NCBI RefSeq assembly: GCF_008704655.1 | Contig: NZ_CP023688.1 | Coordinates: 7,198,001-7,262,000 of the forward strand | From: Streptomyces rimosus | GTDB lineage: Bacteria > Actinomycetota > Actinomycetes > Streptomycetales > Streptomycetaceae | DNA: 64,000 nucleotides | Direction of reading: 5' to 3' | Shown here: one piece after another, positions 51,001-60,142 of the stretch | Position numbering within the stretch: the first letter of the stretch is position 1 | Layout of the letters: the number at the start of each line of letters is the position of its first letter | Notes under the pieces: generated by a model | The model's database searches: none | Seen by the model: only the letters and a program-made list of their open reading frames with translations | Told to the model about the DNA's origin: nothing | Made by a program: the position numbers and the translations under genes

Positions 51001-52384
51001 GGGGGGCCTCCAACGGCGGGCGGGCAGCGGCGCCCGCCGCCAGGCGGCGGGCCAGCGACGGCTCGGCCGCCCAGTGGACGTGCAGGTACGAGGCGTGCAC
51101 TCCGTCCTGGACGTGGCCCTCCACCCGGCGTGCGGTATGGGTCATGCCCCAGGCGGGGGACGTGCCCGCGCCCGGTTCCAGCACCGTACGGTGGAATTCG
51201 TGGCCGCGCACCCGCGTACCCGCCGCGGCAAGGGCGTTGTCGCTCAGCGCCACCGCCTCCCGGTAGCCCAGTGTGAGCCGCTGCGACATCCGCGCGTCGG
51301 CGGGCAGGACCCCGCACATCGGCTTGCCGTCCAGGGACCGTGACAGGTACAGCAGCCCCGCGCACTCGGCGACGACCGGTGCGCCGGAGGCCGCCAGGGC
51401 CACCACGGACCGGCGCAGCGGCTCGTTCGCCGACAGTTCGGCCGCGTACATCTCGGGGAAGCCGCCGCCGATCACCAGGGCCTGTGTCCCGGCGGGCAGC
51501 CGCTCGTCCCGCAGCGGGTCGAACACGGCCACCTCCGCACCGGCGGCCGTCAGCAGCTCGGCGTGCTCGGCGTAGGAGAACGTGAACGCGGCGCCGCCCG
51601 CGACGGCCACCACCGGCTTGCCGGTCACGCTGCTCGCTCCGCTTCGAGCCACGGCCTGCGCCGGGTCCCAGGCCGTGCCCGGCAGCTCCGGCGCGCTGTG
51701 CGCCAGCGCCAGCAGCGCCTTGAGGTCGCAGCCCTCCCGTACCTGCGCGGCCTGCGCCCGTACGGAATCCACCGCCTCGGCCTGCCGCTCGGCCACCGGG
51801 ACCAGGCCCAGGTGCCGCGACGGCGTCTGCACCTGCGGTGCCCGGCGCAGCGCGCCCAGCACCGGCACGCCCGCCTCGTCCAGCGCCGCGCGCAGCAGTT
51901 CCTCGTGCCGGTCCGAGCCGACCTTGTTCAGGATCACCCCGGCCAGCCGCACCCCCGGGTCCCAGGACGCGAAGCCGTGCACCAGCGCCGCCACCGACCG
52001 GGACTGCGCCGAGGCGTCCACGACCAGCACCACCGGCGCCCGCAGCAGCTTGGCGACCTGCGCGGTGGAGGCCAGTTCGCCGTACCCGGAGGCGCCGTCG
52101 TACAGGCCCATCACGCCCTCGACCACCGCCAGGTCGGCGCCGGCCGAACCGTGCAGGAACAGCGGCTCCACCTGGTCGGGGCCGCACAGGTACGCGTCCA
52201 GGTTGCGGCCGGGGCGGCCGGTCGCCAGCGCGTGGTAGCCCGGGTCGATGTAGTCGGGGCCCACCTTGTGCGCGGAGACCGTCAGCCCGGCCTCGGTGAA
52301 GGCCGCCATCAGGCCGGTGGCGACGGTCGTCTTGCCGGTGCCCGAGGCGGGCGCGGCGATGACGAGCCGGGGGATGGTGCTCAC
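50993..52384 (-). CDS. cobB: cobyrinate a,c-diamide synthase
   Basis: This 463-residue enzyme amidates carboxylates a and c of cobyrinate using glutamine and ATP. It has the P-loop APASGTGKTT (11-20), the dethiobiotin-synthase-like VGPDYIDPGYHALATGRPGRNLD, and the glutamine amidotransferase part with nucleophile Cys in VVAECAGLLYLSRSLDG. HEFHRTVL and YLHVHWA complete the triad. The GTG at 52384 was used. It lies 58 bases after cobO and overlaps the VOC start. Confidence 0.94.
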   Translation of the reverse strand: MSTIPRLVIAAPASGTGKTTVATGLMAAFTEAGLTVSAHKVGPDYIDPGYHALATGRPGRNLDAYLCGPDQVEPLFLHGSAGADLAVVEGVMGLYDGASGYGELASTAQVAKLLRAPVVLVVDASAQSRSVAALVHGFASWDPGVRLAGVILNKVGSDRHEELLRAALDEAGVPVLGALRRAPQVQTPSRHLGLVPVAERQAEAVDSVRAQAAQVREGCDLKALLALAHSAPELPGTAWDPAQAVARSGASSVTGKPVVAVAGGAAFTFSYAEHAELLTAAGAEVAVFDPLRDERLPAGTQALVIGGGFPEMYAAELSANEPLRRSVVALAASGAPVVAECAGLLYLSRSLDGKPMCGVLPADARMSQRLTLGYREAVALSDNALAAAGTRVRGHEFHRTVLEPGAGTSPAWGMTHTARRVEGHVQDGVHASYLHVHWAAEPSLARRLAAGAAARPPLEAPRG

Positions 52385-52442
52385 TGCTCGGCTGCTCCTG
52401 GTGCTGCGGTGCCCGGCGCCGGGGCCGTGCGGGGTGCCCGAA

Positions 52443-53042
52443 TCACCACTCGATGCCCCGCTGGCCCTTCTGGCCCGCGTCCATCGGGTGCTTGACCTTG
52501 GTCATCTCGGTCACCAGGTCCGCGAAGTCGCACAGCTCCTGCGGCGCGTTGCGGCCCGTGATGACGACGTGCTGGGTGCCGGGTCGGTCGCGCAGGACGG
52601 AGACCACCTCGGCGGGGTCCACCCACCCCCAGTGCATCGGGTACGCGAACTCGTCCAGCACGTAGAGCTTGTACGTCTCGGCGGCCAGGTCCCGCTTGAC
52701 CTGCTCCCAGCCCTCGCGGGCCGCCTCCTCGTTGCTGAACTGGGAGTCGCGCTGCACCCACGACCAGCCCTCACCCATCTTGTGCCAGGCGACCGTGCCG
52801 CCCTCGCCGGTGCCGCCCAGCACCCGCAGCGCGCGCTCCTCACCCACCTTCCACTTCGCCGACTTCACGAACTGGAACACCCCGACCGGCCAGCCCTGGT
52901 TCCAGGCCCGCAGCGCCAGCCCGAAGGCGGCGGTGGACTTGCCCTTGCCGGGGCCGGTGTGGACGAGGACCAGCGGCCGGTTGCGGCGCTGGCGGGTGGT
53001 GAGTCCGTCTTCCGGGACGACGGACGGCTTTCCCTGTGGCAT
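52443..53042 (-). CDS. cobO: corrinoid adenosyltransferase
   Basis: This 199-residue CobA/CobO-type enzyme transfers the adenosyl group of ATP to Co(I)-corrinoid. Its P-loop is HTGPGKGKSTAAFGLALRAWNQGWPVGVFQFVK (28-60). Downstream signatures are YKLYVLDEFAYPMHWGWVD and HVVITGRNAPQELCDFADLVTEMTKVKHPMDAGQKGQRGIEW. The C-terminal GQKGQRGIEW is the hallmark end of the family. The start overlaps the chelatase stop by one base, so it is coupled. ATG 53042 is supported. Confidence 0.95.
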   Translation of the reverse strand: MPQGKPSVVPEDGLTTRQRRNRPLVLVHTGPGKGKSTAAFGLALRAWNQGWPVGVFQFVKSAKWKVGEERALRVLGGTGEGGTVAWHKMGEGWSWVQRDSQFSNEEAAREGWEQVKRDLAAETYKLYVLDEFAYPMHWGWVDPAEVVSVLRDRPGTQHVVITGRNAPQELCDFADLVTEMTKVKHPMDAGQKGQRGIEW

Positions 53043-55171
53043 TACGCGGCCCTCCGGGTGGTGTGGTGGGTGCCCTGTCCGCGGACGTCGCGGACGAGCG
53101 CGGAAACACTGTCCGCGCGCAGTTCGTCGAGGGTGACGGCGGTGCCCTGGAGGTCCCGGGCCAGCTCGCGGGCCAGACCCAGCCGTACGGGGCCCGCCTC
53201 GCAGTCCACGACCACCGAGGCGACGCCCTCGGCGCCCAGCAGCCGCGCCGCGCGCGAGGTGCGCGCCAGCGGGTCGGGGCCGCCGGTGGACCGCCCGTCG
53301 GTGACGACCACCAGCAGCGGCCGGCGCGAGGCGTCCCGCAGCCGCTCGACGCGCAGCACCTCATGGGCCTTGAGCAGGCCCGCGGCCAGCGGCGTCCGGC
53401 CGCCGGTGGGCAGCGACTCCAGCCGGGCCGCGCCCGCCTCGACCGACGAGGTGGGCGGCAGCGCCAGCTCCGCCTCCGCCTTGCGGAAAGTGATCATGCC
53501 GATCTTGTCGCGCCGCTGGTACGCGTCGAGCAGCAGCGAGAGCACCGCGCCCTTGACCGCGCTCATCCGCTTGCGCGCCGCCATCGAACCGGACGCGTCC
53601 ACCACGAACAGCACGAGGTTGCCCTCGCGGCCCTCGCGCACCGCCTCGCGCAGATCGTCCCGGCGGACGACCAGCCCGGGTCCGCTGCGCCCGCGCGCCA
53701 CCTGGTGCGGCGCGGCGGCCTGCACGGTCGCGGCGAGGTGCAGCTTGGTCAGGGTGCCCTGCGGGCGGCGGGCGCCGGTGGTCCGGCCGTGCGCCGTACG
53801 GGCGCGGGAACGGCGGCCGTCCGCGCCCTCGCCGAGGCCCGGCACGTCCAGCCGCCGGGTACGGAACGGGTCGCCCGCCGCGACGGCGGCCTTCTCGCCG
53901 CCTCCGGGGGCTTCCTCTTCCGCGTTCCGGGAGTGGGCCTTCGGGTCGGCGGGAGCCGGGTCCGCCTCCGGGGCCGGCGACTGCTCGGGCAGCTGCGGCT
54001 GGTCGTGCGGGGTCTGGTCGTGCGGTGCCTGCGCGTCCTGGCTCTGCGGGCCGTCCGTGCCGCCGTCGCCGTCCTGCGGGGGCTGCCCGCCGCCCGGTCC
54101 GTCGGGGCCGTCCTCCGGGCCGCCGTCCGGTTCCGGGTCGGGCTCCGGGTCGTCGTCCGCGCCGAACTCCTCCAGGATCTGGTCGAGTTTGTCCTCGTCC
54201 AGGCCCGGGGCGTCGAACGGGTTGCGGCGGCGCCGGTGGGGGAGCGCCAGCAGGGCGGCCTGCCGTACGTCTTCCTCGCGGACCTCCGTACGGCCCGCCC
54301 AGGCCGCCAGCGCGCCGGCGGTGCGCGCCATCACGATGTCCGCGCGCATACCGTCCACCTCGAACCCGGCGCAGACGGCGGCGATTTGCCGCAGCACCGC
54401 GTCCCCCAGGACGACATCCGGCAGCAGTGCCCGCGCGGCGGCGATCCGCTCCCGCAGCTCGCCCTCCTCGGCGGCCCAGCGCGCGGCGAAGCCCTCCGGG
54501 TCCGCGTCGTAGTCCAGGCGGCGCCGTACGACCTCGACCCGCTGGTCCGGCTCGCGGGACGCGGCGACCTCCACGGTCAGGCCGAAGCGGTCGAGCAACT
54601 GCGGGCGCAGTTCGCCTTCTTCTGGGTTCATGGTGCCGACGAGCAGGAAGCGCGCGGCGTGCCGTACGGAGACGCCTTCGCGTTCCACGTACGAGGCGCC
54701 CATGGCGGCGGCGTCCAGCAGCAGGTCCACGAGGTGGTCGTGGAGGAGGTTGACCTCGTCCACGTACAGGATGCCGCGGTGCGCGTCCGCCAGCAGGCCC
54801 GGCTCGAACGCCTTCACGCCCTCCGACAGGGCCCGTTCGATGTCCAGCGCGCCGACGAGGCGGTCCTCGGACGCGCCGACCGGCAGCTCCACCATGCGGG
54901 CCGGGCGCTCCTCGGAGCCGCCCGCCTCGTGGGGGCCGTCCGGGCACGCGGGGTCCGGCGCGGTGGGGTCGCAGGAGAACCGGCAGCCGGTGACCACCGG
55001 GACGTCCGGCATCAGCGCCGTCAGGCCACGCACGATCGTGGACTTCGCGGTGCCCTTCTCGCCGCGGACCAGCACCCCGCCGATGGCCGGCGAGATGGCG
55101 TTGAGCAGCAGGCTCAGCCGCATGTCGGACATGCCGACGACCGCGGTGAACGGGTAAGGGACCGATGCCAT
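53042..55171 (-). CDS. fused AAA+/VWA magnesium (cobalto)chelatase subunit
   Basis: The 709-residue protein fuses a ChlI/BchI-like AAA+ ATPase (Walker A GEKGTAKS at 37-44, GILYVDEVNLLHDHLVDLLLDAAA) to a ChlD-like VWA domain (VVDASGSM, MIDAS). An acidic Pro/Asp/Gln-rich linker of about 110 residues sits between them. Cysteines around 63-76 (CRFSCDPTAPDPAC) could bind metal. In actinobacteria this fusion is believed to energise cobalt insertion together with CobN. No cobN is present in this operon. ATG 55171 overlaps the cobQ stop (TAATG); the ribosome site is weak, so coupling is likely. Confidence 0.9.
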   Translation of the reverse strand: MASVPYPFTAVVGMSDMRLSLLLNAISPAIGGVLVRGEKGTAKSTIVRGLTALMPDVPVVTGCRFSCDPTAPDPACPDGPHEAGGSEERPARMVELPVGASEDRLVGALDIERALSEGVKAFEPGLLADAHRGILYVDEVNLLHDHLVDLLLDAAAMGASYVEREGVSVRHAARFLLVGTMNPEEGELRPQLLDRFGLTVEVAASREPDQRVEVVRRRLDYDADPEGFAARWAAEEGELRERIAAARALLPDVVLGDAVLRQIAAVCAGFEVDGMRADIVMARTAGALAAWAGRTEVREEDVRQAALLALPHRRRRNPFDAPGLDEDKLDQILEEFGADDDPEPDPEPDGGPEDGPDGPGGGQPPQDGDGGTDGPQSQDAQAPHDQTPHDQPQLPEQSPAPEADPAPADPKAHSRNAEEEAPGGGEKAAVAAGDPFRTRRLDVPGLGEGADGRRSRARTAHGRTTGARRPQGTLTKLHLAATVQAAAPHQVARGRSGPGLVVRRDDLREAVREGREGNLVLFVVDASGSMAARKRMSAVKGAVLSLLLDAYQRRDKIGMITFRKAEAELALPPTSSVEAGAARLESLPTGGRTPLAAGLLKAHEVLRVERLRDASRRPLLVVVTDGRSTGGPDPLARTSRAARLLGAEGVASVVVDCEAGPVRLGLARELARDLQGTAVTLDELRADSVSALVRDVRGQGTHHTTRRAA

Positions 55172-56778
55172 TAAGGAGTACCCCCTTCGAGGGACGTGCG
55201 ATGTGCGGGCGGTGCGGGAGCGGCCGGGGCGGGGGACGGCGGCGGTATCGGCGGCGCCCCCGGCGGTACGAACGGCAGCCCGGCCGGGACCCCGTCCTCG
55301 ATGAGCCGCAGCAGCGCGTCCGTGTCCGCGTGCTCCTCGATCAGGTCGCCCAGCTTGTCGAGCTGCTCCTCGCGCAGCGCGGCGAAGCTGGTGTCCGGCG
55401 CCGGGACGAACGCGCGGCCCGCGTCGGCGGCCACCCGCCGCAGGAACGCCCGCCGGAAACCGTCGCTCTCCAGGGAGCCGTGCCAGTGGGTGCCCCAGAC
55501 GGCCCCGGACCGGCAGCCTTCCAGGAACGGCTCCCCGCCGTCGACCTCCGCCACGCCGTGGTGGATCTCGTACCCCTCGACCGGCTCGCCCAGCGCCTCG
55601 CCGGTCGGCCGGGCCAGCGTCTTCTGAGCCGCGAACCGTACGCGTACGGGCAGCAGCCCCAGCCCGTCCACGGTCCCGGCCTTCGACTCGACCTCGTCCT
55701 CGATGCGCTCGCCCAGCATCTGGAAGCCGCCGCAGATGCCGAGCACCGGGCGGCCCTCCGCGGCCCGTCGCCGCACCGCGTCCGCGATGCCGCGCTCGCG
55801 CAGCCACTGGAGGGCGCGCACGGTGCCGCGGGTGCCGGGCAGCACCACCAGGTCGGCGTCGGCCAGCTCCTCGGGGCGGTCCACGAAGCGCACCACGACG
55901 CCCGGTTCGGCGGCCAGCGCGTCCACGTCGGTGAAGTTCGACATCAGCGGTACGGCGGCCACGGCGACGCGCAGCACGTCCGCGCCGTGCGGCGGCGCGA
56001 CGACGCTCTCGCGGACCGCGCCGCGCAGCGACACCCTCAGGCCGTCCTCCTCGTCGATGCCGAGGCCGTGCGCGAACGGCAGCACCCCGAGAGTGGGCCG
56101 CCCGCTCAGCCCCCTCAGCATCTCCAGGCCGGGTTCCAGCAGCGTCACATCGCCGCGGAACTTGTTGACGAGATAGCCCGCGACCAGCGCCTGGTCCTCC
56201 CGGGACAGCAGCGCCGTGGTGCCGAAGAACGAGGCGAACACGCCGCCCCGGTCGATGTCGCCGACCACCACGACCGGAATGCGGGCGGCGCGCGCGATGC
56301 CCATGTTCACGATGTCGGTGCGCCGCAGGTTGATCTCCGCGGGGCTGCCGGCGCCCTCGCAGATCACCGCGTCATGCGTACGGCGCAGCTCCTGGAGGCA
56401 GTCCGTGACCGTACCGAGCAGCCGTTCCTGGCGCCCCGCGTGGTAGCCGCGCGCGCTCAGCTCGCCCACCGGCTTGCCCATCAGCACGACCTGGCTGCTG
56501 CGGTCACTGCCCGGCTTGAGCAGTACGGGGTTCATCAGCGCGCTCGGCTCGACGCGCGCCGCCGCGGCCTGCATGGCCTGCGCCCGCCCGATCTCCGCGC
56601 CCTCGCGCGTCACGAACGAGTTCAGCGACATGTTCTGCGCCTTGAAGGGCGCCACCTTGACGCCCTTGCGGGCCAGCCAGCGGCAGATGCCCGCCGTCAC
56701 CACGCTCTTGCCCGCGTCGGACGTGGTGCCGGCCACCAGCAGCCCGCCGCCCAGCGGCGCCCCACTCGAACCGTTCAC
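55171..56778 (-). CDS. cobQ: cobyric acid synthase
   Basis: This 535-residue enzyme performs the four amidations of adenosyl-cobyrinate a,c-diamide. It has the P-loop-like [25 protein letters not shown] (11-35), [32 protein letters not shown] and [15 protein letters not shown]. The amidotransferase half has Cys in [13 protein letters not shown] and His in [11 protein letters not shown] chose GTG 56778 with GAGGAG upstream; the ORF extends further but is unlike the family. It is followed by the chelatase gene with overlapping stop/start. Confidence 0.94.
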   Translation of the reverse strand: MNGSSGAPLGGGLLVAGTTSDAGKSVVTAGICRWLARKGVKVAPFKAQNMSLNSFVTREGAEIGRAQAMQAAAARVEPSALMNPVLLKPGSDRSSQVVLMGKPVGELSARGYHAGRQERLLGTVTDCLQELRRTHDAVICEGAGSPAEINLRRTDIVNMGIARAARIPVVVVGDIDRGGVFASFFGTTALLSREDQALVAGYLVNKFRGDVTLLEPGLEMLRGLSGRPTLGVLPFAHGLGIDEEDGLRVSLRGAVRESVVAPPHGADVLRVAVAAVPLMSNFTDVDALAAEPGVVVRFVDRPEELADADLVVLPGTRGTVRALQWLRERGIADAVRRRAAEGRPVLGICGGFQMLGERIEDEVESKAGTVDGLGLLPVRVRFAAQKTLARPTGEALGEPVEGYEIHHGVAEVDGGEPFLEGCRSGAVWGTHWHGSLESDGFRRAFLRRVAADAGRAFVPAPDTSFAALREEQLDKLGDLIEEHADTDALLRLIEDGVPAGLPFVPPGAPPIPPPSPAPAAPAPPAHRTSLEGGTP

Positions 56779-56812
56779 CTGGCACTCCTCGCCGTCCGTA
56801 CGTTGCTGCTGC

Positions 56813-57784
56813 TCACTTGGACCTCCCGGCCGTACGGGACCGGCGTACCGCACCGGCCGCCAGACGGCCCGTGACCGTGGCCGCCAGGGCCAGCGCGCTC
56901 ACCCGGCGCGACAGCCGTACGGCCCGGTCGATGTCCGCCACCGCGACGGGGCGCCCGGTGCCGCCGTTGAGCACCGGCCGGTGCTCGACCCGGCCGCCGT
57001 ACGCCAGGGTGCCGCCCAGCCGTACGCCCAGCGCGCCCGCGAACGCGGCCTCCACCGGGCCCGCGTTGGGGCTCGGGTGCGATGCGCCGTCCTGCTGCCA
57101 GGCGCGCCACGCGCCCCGCCGGTCGGGGCCGGCCAGGACCGCCAGCGCGGCGGTCAGCCGGGAGCCGGGGAATCCGGCCACGTCGTCGAGGCGGGCCGAG
57201 GCCCACCCGAAGCGGCGGTAGCGCGGTGATTTGTGGCCCACCATCGCGTCCAGCGTGTTGACGGCACGGAACGCCAGCAGCCCCGGGACGCCCGCGACCG
57301 CGCCCCACACCAGGGCGCCGACCACCGCGTCCGAGGTGTTCTCGGCGACGGACTCGACCACCGCGCGCGCCATCTGCTGTCCGTCCAGGGCCTGCGGGTC
57401 GCGCCCGCACAGGTGCGGCAGGCGCTCGCGCGCCACGTCGAGGTCGCCCACGGCGAGCGCCCCGCCGACGGCCCGCGCCTCGCGGCCCAGCGAGGTGCCG
57501 CCCAGGACGGACCAGGTGGCGGCGGCGGTCAGCGCCACGGAGGCGGCGGGGGAGCGGCGTACGGCACGGGTGAGGAGCGCGGCACCGGCGGCGGTTCCGC
57601 CCGCGCACAGTGCGGTGTGCAGGGCCCCGCGCCCGCGGTCGTCGCGCCACAGGCGGCGCTCCACGGCCGCCGCGGCCCGCCCGAAGGCGGCCACCGGGTG
57701 GCCGCGCCGGGGATCGCCCACGACCAGGTCGCCGAGGAAACCCAGGGCCGCGCCGCACGCGTAGCCGGCGTGTTCGGCACGCAT
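56813..57784 (-). CDS. cobD: adenosylcobinamide-phosphate synthase (CobD/CbiB)
   Basis: This 323-residue membrane enzyme attaches aminopropanol phosphate to adenosylcobyric acid. Family elements are [24 protein letters not shown] (15-38), [63 protein letters not shown] and [14 protein letters not shown]. Several helices are hydrophobic. ATG 57784 is the only plausible start but has no Shine-Dalgarno. A 22-codon ORF ends 4 bases upstream, and a cobalamin riboswitch lies about 120 bases upstream. It heads the operon. cobQ starts 34 bases after its stop codon. Confidence 0.93.
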   Translation of the reverse strand: MRAEHAGYACGAALGFLGDLVVGDPRRGHPVAAFGRAAAAVERRLWRDDRGRGALHTALCAGGTAAGAALLTRAVRRSPAASVALTAAATWSVLGGTSLGREARAVGGALAVGDLDVARERLPHLCGRDPQALDGQQMARAVVESVAENTSDAVVGALVWGAVAGVPGLLAFRAVNTLDAMVGHKSPRYRRFGWASARLDDVAGFPGSRLTAALAVLAGPDRRGAWRAWQQDGASHPSPNAGPVEAAFAGALGVRLGGTLAYGGRVEHRPVLNGGTGRPVAVADIDRAVRLSRRVSALALAATVTGRLAAGAVRRSRTAGRSK

Positions 57785-57788
57785 CGGA

Positions 57789-57857
57789 TCAGACCGCCGT
57801 CGCGCCTCGGAGGGGCAGCGGGGTACGTCCAGCAGGTCTCGAACTGCGGCCGGGCAT
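57789..57857 (-). CDS. possible 22-residue leader peptide ORF between riboswitch and cobD
   Basis: ATG 57857 opens a 22-codon frame (Arg/Pro/Gly/Thr rich) ending at TGA 57791-57789, four bases before the cobD ATG and in a different frame. A GAGGA lies about 12 bases upstream of this ATG, whereas cobD has no ribosome site. Terminating ribosomes could therefore re-initiate at cobD. It is short and could be chance, so confidence is low. Confidence 0.35.
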   Translation of the reverse strand: MPGRSSRPAGRTPLPLRGATAV

Positions 57858-57903
57858 GGCGGTAGGTCCTCACTCAGGGTCCGCGCCCTGGTTCGACGGG
57901 TAC

Positions 57904-58068
57904 GGCGACGAGAGTCTCCTGGCTCCCCGGATCGGCGCTTCCCCCGGCCTTCCAGTCCGTACGGAACCCGCGTCCCGGACGCGGACCGTGGCCCTTGATG
58001 GAGGAGCGCTCCCCGGTGACAGTGGCGGGACCGCGCCGGATTCTCACCGGACTTCCTCATCTGTCGCC
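57904..58068 (-). ncRNA. cobalamin (AdoCbl) riboswitch upstream of the cob operon
   Basis: Read on the minus strand, the hallmark core GGTGAGAATCCGGCGCGGT continuing into CCCGCCACTG is present (58048-58019). The B12 box AGCCAGGAGACTCTCGTCG lies at 57924-57906. GGCGAC (58068-58063) pairs with GTCGCC (57909-57904) to close the P1 stem, which sets the aptamer limits. It precedes cobD by about 120 bases in the same direction, so B12 binding should reduce expression of the cob operon. Confidence 0.95.
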
Positions 58069-58203
58069 GATTGGCTCCGGCAGTCCACCACGCTCCGCGA
58101 AGCCCGTCAACTCGCGCTTGACCTGCGGCGCGGGGCCCGCTCACGGCTGTGTCCAAGGCCACAGCGCCCCGGGCCCCGGGCCCGGCATACGGCGACGGGG
58201 TGC

Positions 58204-58235
58204 CCGGTGGCCGCGGCGGGTGCCGCGGCCACCGG
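58204..58235 (-). terminator. terminator after the pit-linked small membrane protein gene
   Basis: A perfect 14-bp stem, CCGGTGGCCGCGGC (58204-58217) with GCCGCGGCCACCGG (58222-58235), has a GGGT loop. It lies 29 bases downstream of the stop at 58264 on the minus strand. It separates the pit transcript from the cob riboswitch, whose promoter must lie between 58069 and 58203. Confidence 0.88.
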
Positions 58236-58263
58236 ACGCCCCGGGGCGCCGTGCCGGTGCCGG

Positions 58264-58491
58264 TCAGGCGGCGACGATCAGGTAAATGCCGTACGCCACG
58301 GCCGCCGCGCACAGCGCGAAGCAGGCGTACGCACCGGTCCGCGCCGCCCCGCCGGCGGCCACCGCCTCGCCCTCCTGGCGCGGCTTGCGGGACGTACCGA
58401 CGATGCCGAGGGTGAACAGGCCCACGATGCCGACCGTCACGACCAGCGTGACGCCGAAGACCTGGCCGAGCGCTGCCCAGTCGATGCTCAT
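58264..58491 (-). CDS. small two-helix membrane protein downstream of pit
   Basis: The 75-residue product has two hydrophobic helices (about 8-30, LGQVFGVTLVVTVGIVGLFTLGI, and 52-74, AYACFALCAAAVAYGIYLIVAA) joined by a charged loop (RKPRQEGEAV). It starts 45 bases after the pit stop on the same strand and is followed by a perfect terminator, so it is the second gene of the pit transcript. No function is known. It may modulate the transporter. Confidence 0.75.
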   Translation of the reverse strand: MSIDWAALGQVFGVTLVVTVGIVGLFTLGIVGTSRKPRQEGEAVAAGGAARTGAYACFALCAAAVAYGIYLIVAA

Positions 58492-58536
58492 TGCGTTCTC
58501 GTTCCTTCGTGGAAGCCGGGGAGGCGTACGGCGGGG

Positions 58537-59904
58537 TCAGCCGGCGGCCGAGCCGGCCTTGGCGCGGCGCTTGGTCCGGTGCGTCTCGTGCGGGTGGGCG
58601 GCCACCGGATCGGCGGTCACCGGGTCGGCGATCACCGGGGCCGCGCCGACCGGGTCGGCGAGCGGCGCGTCGGCCATCGCGGGCGCCGGGATCGTAGCCT
58701 CGACAGCCTCGGCCGCCGCGGGGACGGGCCCGACCGGGCCGGCGGGCGGCGGCGAGACGGCCTGCAGGGCGGCGGTGACGACGCCCGCGGGCTCCGCGGC
58801 CGGTCCCTCGTTGACGTTGGTGTGGTCCACCGGCTTGCGCCGGGAGGCCGCCCAGATCGCCCCGCAGACGGCGAGTGCGAGGACCGCGACGGCCGCGATG
58901 CCCCAGTCGCCCTGGTCCGCCAGCAGCGCGGCGCCCGCCGCGACCAGGCCGGCGGCCGGCAGCGTCAGGCCCCAGGCGACGACCATCCGGCCCGCCGTGG
59001 ACCAGCGCACCACGCCGCCCTTGCGGCCCAGCCCGGAGCCCATGACGGAGCCGGAGCAGACCTGGGTGGTGGAGAGCGCGAAGCCGAGGTGGGAGGAGGC
59101 CAGGATGGTGGCCGCGGCGCCGGTCTGGGCGGCGAAGCCCTGCGGCGGCTGAATGTCGGTGATGCCCTTGCCCATCGTGCGGATGATCCGCCAGCCGCCC
59201 AGGTACGTGCCGAGCGCGATGGCCAGACCGGCCGAGGCGATGACCCACAGCGGCGGGTCGGCGTGCGGCGCCACGACGCCGCCGGTGATCAGCGCCAGGG
59301 TGATCACACCCATCGTCTTCTGGGCGTCGTTGGTGCCGTGAGCGAGGGAGACCAGCGCGGCGGAGGCGATCTGCCCGGCGCGGTAGCCCTTGGCGGTGTC
59401 CTCCTCGGCGCGGTTGCGGGCCAGCCGGTACGTCAGCCGGGTCGCGGCCATCGAGGCCAGGCCGGCCACGATCGGCGCGGCGACGGCCGGGATGAGGACC
59501 TTCATGACCACGGCGCCGCCGTGCACGCCGCTCGCGCCGACGGACACCAGGGTCGCGCCGATCAGACCGCCGAAGAGGGCGTGCGAGGAGCTGGAGGGGA
59601 GCCCGGCGAGCCAGGTGACGAGGTTCCAGATGATGGCGCCGACCAGTCCGGCGAAGATCACTTCTGGTCTGATGCCGGCGGTCTCGTCGATGATGCCGCC
59701 GGAGATGGTCTTGGCGACCTCCACGGACAGGAACGCGCCGAGCAGGTTGAGGGCCGCCGACATCGCCACCGCTGCCTTGGGCTTGAGCGCCCCGGTGGAA
59801 ATGGTGGTGGCCATGGCGTTGGCCGTGTCGTGGAAGCCGTTCGTAAAGTCGAACACCAAGGCCGTGACGATCACGATCCCGATGAGAAGCGTGATGTGTT
59901 CCAT
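58537..59904 (-). CDS. pit: low-affinity inorganic phosphate transporter (PiT family)
   Basis: The 455-residue transporter has two PiT signature repeats: TNGFHDTANAMATTISTGAL (21-40) and SLAHGTNDAQKTMGVITLAL (about 182-205). About ten hydrophobic segments are seen. It symports phosphate as a metal-phosphate complex with protons. The last 90 residues are an Ala/Pro-rich hydrophilic tail with no homology in typical Pit proteins. ATG 59904 is used. A near-perfect PHO box lies about 50 bases upstream, so PhoP control is likely. A small membrane gene follows. The similar S. coelicolor gene I recall is pitH2. Confidence 0.93.
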   Translation of the reverse strand: MEHITLLIGIVIVTALVFDFTNGFHDTANAMATTISTGALKPKAAVAMSAALNLLGAFLSVEVAKTISGGIIDETAGIRPEVIFAGLVGAIIWNLVTWLAGLPSSSSHALFGGLIGATLVSVGASGVHGGAVVMKVLIPAVAAPIVAGLASMAATRLTYRLARNRAEEDTAKGYRAGQIASAALVSLAHGTNDAQKTMGVITLALITGGVVAPHADPPLWVIASAGLAIALGTYLGGWRIIRTMGKGITDIQPPQGFAAQTGAAATILASSHLGFALSTTQVCSGSVMGSGLGRKGGVVRWSTAGRMVVAWGLTLPAAGLVAAGAALLADQGDWGIAAVAVLALAVCGAIWAASRRKPVDHTNVNEGPAAEPAGVVTAALQAVSPPPAGPVGPVPAAAEAVEATIPAPAMADAPLADPVGAAPVIADPVTADPVAAHPHETHRTKRRAKAGSAAG

Positions 59905-59954
59905 TCACCCAGGCAATCAGTTCGATGGTCAGTAACGCTCGGGACCGTACGGAC

Positions 59955-59976
59955 GACGGGTGAACGGAAGGTGAAC
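59955..59976 (-). promoter_or_regulatory. PHO box upstream of pit
   Basis: On the minus strand, GTTCACCTTCC (59976-59966) and GTTCACCCGTC (59965-59955) are two adjacent 11-base PhoP direct-repeat units, each near-identical to the GTTCACCC consensus. The site is 51-72 bases upstream of the pit start codon. Confidence 0.9.
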
Positions 59977-60142
59977 TGGGCCGGGCGCCGCGGTGACGCC
60001 CCCGCAGGGGTAGCGCGGAGGCGTCCGAGGCGTCACGCGGGCCCCGTACGTATCGGCACGGGAGCCCCGCGTGTCCCGGGCGTACCGGACCCCGTGGGGC
60101 ATATGCCCAGGCCCCATGACGTCCCGCGCCCGGTCTCCCGGC

